DNA of 6,688 nt, from contig JAHINZ010000072.1 in the NCBI GenBank assembly GCA_018895795.1, forward strand, positions 1 through 6,688, read 5' to 3'. Source of the stretch: Alphaproteobacteria bacterium. GTDB taxonomy: Bacteria; Pseudomonadota; Alphaproteobacteria; Caulobacterales; Caulobacteraceae. Below, in pieces: positions 5,331 to 6,688 of the stretch. A program made the translations under genes and the position numbers. The stretch's first letter is position 1. Every line of letters begins with the position of its first letter. The notes below the pieces were generated by a model. The model had not been told where the DNA came from. It saw only the letters and a program-made list of their open reading frames with translations, and did not search any database.

Positions 5331-5984
5331 CTAGAAGCGGTAGCCGATCCCGACCGAAGCCACGATCGGGTCGAGGTTGACCTTGGACTTCAGGGCGCCG
5401 CCATTGATCTTGGCGTCGGTCTCGAACCACACCTTCTTGACGTCGACATTGAGGTTGTAGCGCGCGTTCAGGGGCACATCGGCGCCGACCTGCAGGGCGT
5501 AGCCGAAGCCGTTGTCCAGCTTCACCGTGAAGCCGTTCAGGTTCTTGTCGCCATAGAACAGCATGTAGTTCAGGCCCGCGCCGACATAGGGGCTGAACTT
5601 GGCCGCCGGGAACGGATGGTATTGCAGCGACACGACCGGCGGCAGGACCCAGGTCTTATGGACCTCGACATTGGTCCCGGCGCCGACGGCCTTGACCGTG
5701 TGCTGGGTCGTGCCGGCGATCACTTCGACCGCGAGCTTGTCGGTGAGGAAATAGGTCAGGCCGATGGTCGGCTTGATGTCGTCATTGACGTCGGCGCGCA
5801 GACCGGTGGCCGCGCCCGCGGCGGTGACGATCGCGCTGCCGGCGTCGGGCGCCACGTCCGTGACCCGGACATTGAGAACCAGATCACCCTTGGCCTTCGG
5901 CGTGACGGCCTCTTGAGCGTTGGCGGCGGAGAAGGCCAGCAGGCTGGCGGCGCAGGCCAGGGCAAGGCGGGTGGCGATAGTCAT
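5331..5984 (-). CDS. ompW: OmpW family outer-membrane protein
   Basis: The product is 217 aa, the usual OmpW length. The signal peptide spans residues 1-23 (TRLALACAASLLAFSAANA, then Gln). The mature part shows OmpW signatures: IGLTYFLTDKLAVEVIAGT at 74-92, LPPVVSLQYHPF at 114-125, FSPYVGAGLNYMLFY at 130-144, VGADVPLNARYNLNVDVK at 166-183, and a C-terminal strand ending YRF, whose last Phe is the BAM insertion signal. It is predicted to form an eight-stranded outer-membrane barrel that passes small hydrophobic molecules. The start is ATG 5984: AAGGGG lies six bases upstream, while the in-frame ATG at 5999 overlaps that SD. The gene is monocistronic and divergent from pepN, with an FNR/FixK-like box upstream. 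The reading frame stays open far upstream, but only because it runs antisense to pepN. Confidence 0.93.
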   Translation of the reverse strand: MTIATRLALACAASLLAFSAANAQEAVTPKAKGDLVLNVRVTDVAPDAGSAIVTAAGAATGLRADVNDDIKPTIGLTYFLTDKLAVEVIAGTTQHTVKAVGAGTNVEVHKTWVLPPVVSLQYHPFPAAKFSPYVGAGLNYMLFYGDKNLNGFTVKLDNGFGYALQVGADVPLNARYNLNVDVKKVWFETDAKINGGALKSKVNLDPIVASVGIGYRF

Positions 5985-5990
5985 TTTTAT

Positions 5991-5996
5991 CCCCTT
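5991..5996 (-). promoter_or_regulatory. Shine-Dalgarno deciding the ompW start
   Basis: The minus strand reads AAGGGG six bases before the ATG at 5984-5982. The other in-frame ATG (5999-5997) lies immediately before this SD and has none of its own, so the shorter protein with a standard signal peptide is preferred. Confidence 0.65.
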
Positions 5997-6063
5997 CATT
6001 CGGACTGGACGCCGCATTGGGAGCGCCCGAGCAGGGGATTGCGCCCAGTCGGGCCCGCGATCC

Positions 6064-6077
6064 TTGATCCGGAACAA
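6064..6077. promoter_or_regulatory. FNR/FixK-like box between ompW and pepN
   Basis: The plus strand reads TTGAT-CCGG-AACAA, nine of ten half-site bases of the TTGAT-N4-ATCAA anaerobox bound by FNR, FixK and Anr. Its centre is about 87 bases upstream of the ompW ATG and 94 upstream of the pepN ATG. As a class II site it would place transcription starts near 6029 (ompW) or 6112 (pepN). CATATT at 6111-6116 is the only AT-rich -10-like match in that area. Binding is inferred. Confidence 0.35.
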
Positions 6078-6079
6078 AC

Positions 6080-6096
6080 CCATAGAAATTTTATGG
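6080..6096. promoter_or_regulatory. AT-rich 17-base palindrome between ompW and pepN
   Basis: CCATAGAAATTTTATGG matches its own complement at seven of eight half-site positions around a central base. Flanking AAAC and GTTT extend it with one bulge. It is strikingly AT-rich for this DNA and sits two bases from the FNR/FixK-like box. On the minus strand it contains TAAAAT (6093-6088), a possible ompW -10 with no good -35. It may be a promoter core, an operator, or both. Confidence 0.35.
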
Positions 6097-6144
6097 TTTT
6101 TGCCGGGCATCATATTACTTAAGGGCCCTCGCCCGCGGGCCGCA

Positions 6145-6162
6145 CGGCGACTACTATCGCCG
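6145..6162 (+). promoter_or_regulatory. Hairpin and -10-like box immediately before the pepN start
   Basis: CGGCGA (6145-6150) and TCGCCG (6157-6162) form a 6-bp stem around CTACTA, ending two bases before the ATG. There is no SD. TACTAT at 6152-6157 matches TATAAT at four of six positions and lies seven bases before the A of the ATG, the right spacing for transcription to start at the initiation codon itself (leaderless mRNA). No clear -35 is seen. Confidence 0.3.
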
Positions 6163-6164
6163 AC

Positions 6165-6688
6165 ATGCGCACAGAAACGTCCCAGGCCATCCGCCTCGCC
6201 GACTATCGTCCCTTCCCGTTCGACATCGAGACCACCGACCTGGTCTTTGATCTGCAGCCCGAGGCCACGCGGGTGCGCGCCACGCTGAAGATCCGGCGAA
6301 CCGGCGCGGCGGGCGAGCCCCTGGCGCTGAACGGCGAGCGCCTGAAGCTGATCTCGGTGGCGGTCGACGGCCAGACTCTGAGCGCCAATCAATACGCCCT
6401 CGACGCCGAGGGCCTGACCCTGCACGACGTGCCCGACGCCTTCGTGCTGACCACCGAGGTCGAGATCAATCCGGCCGCCAACAAGGCGCTGATGGGCCTC
6501 TACATGTCCGGCGGCCGCTTCTGCACCCAGTGCGAGGCCGAGGGCTTCCGCAAGATCACCTACTATCCCGACCGTCCGGACGTGCTGGCCCGCTACACCG
6601 TGCGGCTGGAGGCGGACAAACAGGCGTTCCCCTGGCTGCTGTCCAACGGCAACCGCACCGACCACGGCGATCTGGAAGGCGGGCGCCA
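6165..6688 (+). CDS. pepN: Aminopeptidase N, M1 family (N-terminal part, cut by window edge)
   Basis: The visible 174 residues match the N-terminal beta domain of Escherichia coli PepN over the whole length. Shared stretches include LALNGERLKLISV (53-65), the Asn-Pro-Ala-Ala-Asn stretch (102-106), CTQCEAEGFRKITYYPDRPDVLARYT (120-145, key residues) and LLSNGNR (158-164). Gln122 and Glu124 correspond to E. coli Gln119 and Glu121, which bind the substrate's free amino terminus. The zinc motif HEXXH and the catalytic domain lie beyond the window. The enzyme is a cytosolic zinc peptidase that removes N-terminal residues from peptides in protein turnover. The ATG at 6165 puts the N-terminus within one residue of the E. 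coli length before the conserved DYR. There is no SD. The gene is divergent from ompW, and the coding frame is still open at base 6688. Confidence 0.95.
   Translation, partial: MRTETSQAIRLADYRPFPFDIETTDLVFDLQPEATRVRATLKIRRTGAAGEPLALNGERLKLISVAVDGQTLSANQYALDAEGLTLHDVPDAFVLTTEVEINPAANKALMGLYMSGGRFCTQCEAEGFRKITYYPDRPDVLARYTVRLEADKQAFPWLLSNGNRTDHGDLEGGR

Noticed and set aside
5985..6665. N-terminal extension of the ompW frame by about 227 codons, giving a 444-residue protein
   Set aside because: The extension runs through the intergenic region and antisense to pepN. The standard signal peptide and the SD at 5991-5996 support the start at 5984.
1..6688. A defence, secretion, biosynthetic or mobile system
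   Set aside because: No nuclease, toxin-antitoxin pair, recombinase, terminal repeats, CRISPR array or synthase module is visible on either strand. The genes are ordinary chromosomal ones.

Overview
The window is GC-rich, with G or C dominating third codon positions, and looks like an alphaproteobacterial chromosome. Caulobacterales (Caulobacter or Phenylobacterium type) is my best guess. The basis is gene style, an OmpW porin, a heteromeric-type acyl-CoA dehydrogenase pair, weak or absent Shine-Dalgarno (SD) sites and a GANTC cluster. The lineage is an inference. There are no RNA genes, mobile elements, CRISPR arrays or clear signs of recent transfer.

Left part (1-2068), all on the minus strand. 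A Sel1/TPR-type predicted lipoprotein (276-1784) overlaps by ATGA with a small secreted cysteine-rich protein (start at 279) that runs off the left edge. The two are probably co-transcribed and translationally coupled, and both are predicted to act in the cell envelope. Upstream lies a 284-base gap with three GANTC sites, a TTGACA box and the terminator of the next operon.

Middle part (2018-4651), minus strand. Two acyl-CoA dehydrogenase genes are separated by 12 bases and followed by a strong hairpin terminator. The first protein (371 aa) lacks both usual catalytic Glu positions and has a degenerate FAD/substrate loop, but keeps the C-terminal FAD-contact motifs. The second (407 aa) has the FAD loop and a helix-G Glu but lacks those C-terminal motifs. 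This complementarity suggests one alpha2beta2 enzyme for a bulky acyl-CoA, as in actinobacterial sterol side-chain degradation. The 231-base leader and divergent region upstream contains three inverted repeats, one directly next to the SD of the first gene.

Right part (4652-6688). An unrecognised 189-aa gene on the plus strand faces an OmpW-family outer-membrane protein gene on the minus strand, with a shared hairpin between them. The ompW gene is divergent from pepN (aminopeptidase N, N-terminal 174 codons only). Their 180-base intergenic region holds an FNR/FixK-like box, an AT-rich palindrome and a small hairpin just before the pepN ATG, which has no SD.

I found no clear novel multi-gene system. 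The items most worth a second look are the acyl-CoA dehydrogenase pair and the structured region that controls it.
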